64,000 bases of DNA from Tenericutes bacterium HGW-Tenericutes-1. GTDB taxonomy: Bacteria > Bacillota_I > Bacilli_A > Izemoplasmatales > Hujiaoplasmataceae. Of this stretch, positions 62,391 to 64,000 are shown piece after piece. The translations under genes and the position numbers were made by a program. The stretch lies in contig PGXM01000004.1 of assembly GCA_002839155.1 (NCBI GenBank), forward strand, positions 1 through 64,000, in the 5' to 3' direction. The notes beneath the pieces are model-generated. The model worked only from the letters and a program-made list of their open reading frames with translations, was not told where the DNA came from and ran no database searches. The first letter of the stretch is position 1. The number at the start of each line of letters is the position of its first letter.

Positions 62391-62410
62391 GTTGCTTTTA
62401 TGAAAGCAAC
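62391..62410. promoter_or_regulatory. Palindrome upstream of the rhodanese gene
   Basis: GTTGCTTT-TATG-AAAGCAAC is a perfect inverted repeat with 8-base arms, ~70 bases before the rhodanese start. It may be an operator or a second terminator stem. Confidence 0.35.
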
Positions 62411-62479
62411 TTGCTTGCTTTTGATAAGAGTCTTTGATATAGTATAGCCGTCATAAATTCTATTATATGAGGTGTAAAT

Positions 62480-62803
62480 ATGTCCATTTTTTCAAGAAGA
62501 ATTAAGAATCTACCGATGAGTAAAGTGTTAAGTGAAATGCAAGCAGATCCAACGATTAAGTTAATCGATGTTAGAACAAAAGAAGAGTTTCGAGGAGGAA
62601 GATTACCAAAGGCTATTAATGTACCTGTAGAAAACCTTCAATTAATAACGAAAACCGTACCTAATAAAGATGCAAGAATCTTTGTTTATTGTTTATCGGG
62701 AGGAAGAAGCACACAAGCCGCACATATGTTAGATCATATGGGGTATACAGATATCACTAATTTGGGCGGCATAATGAGTTATTCTGGTACTCTCGAAAGA
62801 TAA
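62480..62803 (+). CDS. Rhodanese-like domain protein
   Basis: A 107-residue single-domain sulfurtransferase. It shows IKLIDVRTKEEFRGGRLPKAINVPVENL and the active-site loop VYCLSGGRSTQAAHML, with the catalytic Cys near residue 76. Short rhodaneses carry persulfide sulfur to partners; the partner is unknown. GAGGTG stands before the ATG. Single gene, ended by a long hairpin. Confidence 0.9.
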   Translation: MSIFSRRIKNLPMSKVLSEMQADPTIKLIDVRTKEEFRGGRLPKAINVPVENLQLITKTVPNKDARIFVYCLSGGRSTQAAHMLDHMGYTDITNLGGIMSYSGTLER

Positions 62804-63142
62804 ATAACTGTAATTACATTTAAAACACACTGCTGAATAATTAATATAATTATAGTTTTGTTTCATATAATTATTTTATAATTATCTATCAGTGTGTTTT
62901 TTCTTGTTTATAAAAATATTTTGTGTTATAATTTTACGCTGTTGATAATTTGATAATAAAGCAGGTTTTTGATAAGTATTTTTCACTGATTTTCATTTTT
63001 AATATCACATTTTTTTTACTAAACGTTTAACTTTATGTTAATGCTTTATTTTTTCTCATTTTAGCGATATAATTGAGAGTGCTATTTTTTATTTTCTTAA
63101 CACTATCATTATGAACATGATTTTATAGTCGGGAGGTCTATT
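62804..63142. other. Intergenic region before the V-ATPase operon
   Basis: AAAACACACTG (62822-62832) pairs with CAGTGTGTTTT (62890-62900) enclosing an AT-rich inner stem; this terminates the rhodanese gene. Beyond it lie an AAACGTTT palindrome near 63020 and AT-rich sequence where the ATPase promoter should be. I cannot pick a convincing -35/-10 pair. Confidence 0.6.
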
Positions 63143-63454
63143 GTGAAAGACGACATTATTAAAATTTTAGTAGATATGGATTTTAATGCACGACAAAAAG
63201 TAGAAGAACTACAGGCCGAAAAAGATAATCTTGATTCGTTTCTTAAAACTTCTCGGAAACAATTGCTAAAACAATATACGCAAGACACTTCTGGTAAAAT
63301 ACAAGATACCATTAATGAAATTAATGAAGATTTAAAGAAAAAAACGATTCAAATTACCGCTGAACACGAAAAGATTTTAGAACAGATAAATAGGATCTTC
63401 AAAGAAAAAAAAGACGAATGGATTGAAGATATGTTTAATTACTGTATAAAATAG
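63143..63454 (+). CDS. V-type ATPase peripheral-stalk subunit (G/H-like)
   Basis: A 103-residue, highly charged protein predicted to be one long coiled coil (ARQKVEELQAEKDNLDSFLKTSRKQLL..., DTINEINEDLKKKTIQITAEHEKILEQINRIFKEKK). Length and composition fit the peripheral-stalk subunit G/H (NtpF-like) that opens many bacterial V-type ATPase operons. The next gene is V-ATPase subunit C, which supports this. The start is GTG after GGGAGG. Confidence 0.7.
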   Translation: MKDDIIKILVDMDFNARQKVEELQAEKDNLDSFLKTSRKQLLKQYTQDTSGKIQDTINEINEDLKKKTIQITAEHEKILEQINRIFKEKKDEWIEDMFNYCIK

Positions 63455-63478
63455 TCTTTATCTAAGGAGGATGATTCT

Positions 63479-64000
63479 ATGTTTTCTTTTGCAAGTAATT
63501 CGATTATTTCAAAAGCTAAATCAATATATGGGAAAAGTATAAAGCCCTCAGATTATGAATCCCTTCTTAAAATGAAATCAGTTCCCGAGGTTGCGCAATA
63601 CTTGAGTAATCATGTTAATTACAGAGATACCTTACAAGATGTTCAAGTTGATTCCATCCATAGAGCTAGATTAGAAGAACTGATTAAGAAAAATATATTT
63701 AATCATACCATCAGATTAATTAAATTTATTAGGGTTAGAGATTATAAATTTTACGAAATTAATCTTCTAAAAAGAGAATTAGATATTTTATTAGAAATAG
63801 TTAGATCAATTATTTCTGATGATTATGACAATCAAATTGCTGAAACACCTAATTACATGAAAAAACATGCAACATTTGATATCTTTGAAGCATCAAAATC
63901 AACGTCTATGAGTGAACTTTTAGATATTGTAAAAGATACGGATTACTTGAAAATCCTTTCTAAGTATTCAAACGTCAGTAATAAAGATATCGATTATGTT
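63479..64000 (+). CDS. V-type ATPase subunit C, partial
   Basis: Open from the ATG at 63479 (after AAGGAGG) to the window edge: 174 residues with no stop, which is why the ORF track omits it. The start MFSFASNSIISKAKSIYGKSIKPSDYESLLKMKSVPEVAQYLSNH and the helical stretch HTIRLIKFIRVRDYKFYEINLLKRELDILLEIVRSII fit the V/A-type ATPase subunit C (AtpC/NtpC, d-like) family, which links rotor and stator. It follows the stalk subunit by 24 bases; the rest of the operon should lie to the right. Confidence 0.85.
   Translation, partial: MFSFASNSIISKAKSIYGKSIKPSDYESLLKMKSVPEVAQYLSNHVNYRDTLQDVQVDSIHRARLEELIKKNIFNHTIRLIKFIRVRDYKFYEINLLKRELDILLEIVRSIISDDYDNQIAETPNYMKKHATFDIFEASKSTSMSELLDIVKDTDYLKILSKYSNVSNKDIDYV

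Overview
The window is AT-rich chromosomal DNA from a low-GC, Gram-positive-type bacterium. Genes are dense, ribosome binding sites are of the AGGAGG type, ATG is the main start with some GTG and TTG, and TGA serves as a normal stop. Lysine fermentation, class II and class III ribonucleotide reductases, a V-type ATPase and methylglyoxal synthase point to an anaerobe of the Bacillota/Mycoplasmatota border. An Izemoplasma- or Haloplasma-like lineage is my best guess, but no marker gene here proves it.

Layout. 1-1.75 kb is decayed DNA with gene fragments. 1.9-7.4 kb holds an acetyltransferase and a regulator + PLDc_N + ABC transporter cluster (resembling Bacillus yxlEFG) with two CPBP membrane proteases. 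7.5-12.3 kb has DUF1801, nucleotidyltransferase-like, pirin and B12-dependent ribonucleotide reductase genes. 12.3-21.6 kb holds a GGDEF/EAL protein, tRNA-Ala, rsmH, an old yellow enzyme, a GNAT protein, a DUF819 protein, a uracil permease behind a PyrR-type attenuator, and exonuclease III. 21.65-30.5 kb is a ten-gene lysine-fermentation operon behind a lysine-riboswitch-like leader and terminator. 30.5-34.4 kb holds a DNA glycosylase, three tRNAs, a MATE exporter and a phosphodiesterase.

34.4-39.8 kb is mostly on the minus strand: mgsA, a CotH-family lipoprotein and nrdDG, with tRNA-Tyr on the plus strand. 39.85-41.5 kb is a long non-coding AT island. 41.6-47.7 kb holds an MFS protein, an ABC-F protein, a GGDEF protein, a PlsC-like acyltransferase and a PQ-loop protein. 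47.95-49.7 kb holds a secreted protein made of five identical 15-residue repeats followed by an HTH-TPR regulator, which looks like a peptide quorum-sensing pair. After a PHP phosphatase comes a second AT island (50.65-51.6 kb). The rest holds an HMA protein, tRNA-Trp, a U32 peptidase, a BmrCD-like exporter, an EF-G paralogue, DegV, four tRNAs, a rhodanese and the start of a V-type ATPase operon, cut by the window edge.

How it fits together. Lysine would be sensed by the leader RNA and converted by KamA, KamDE, Kdd, Kce, Kal and a CoA-transferase to acetoacetate and C4-CoA products. KamDE and NrdJ both need adenosylcobalamin. The most novel item is the repeat-peptide/HTH-TPR pair. The next is a CTAWWWWTAG-centred motif repeated in both AT islands.
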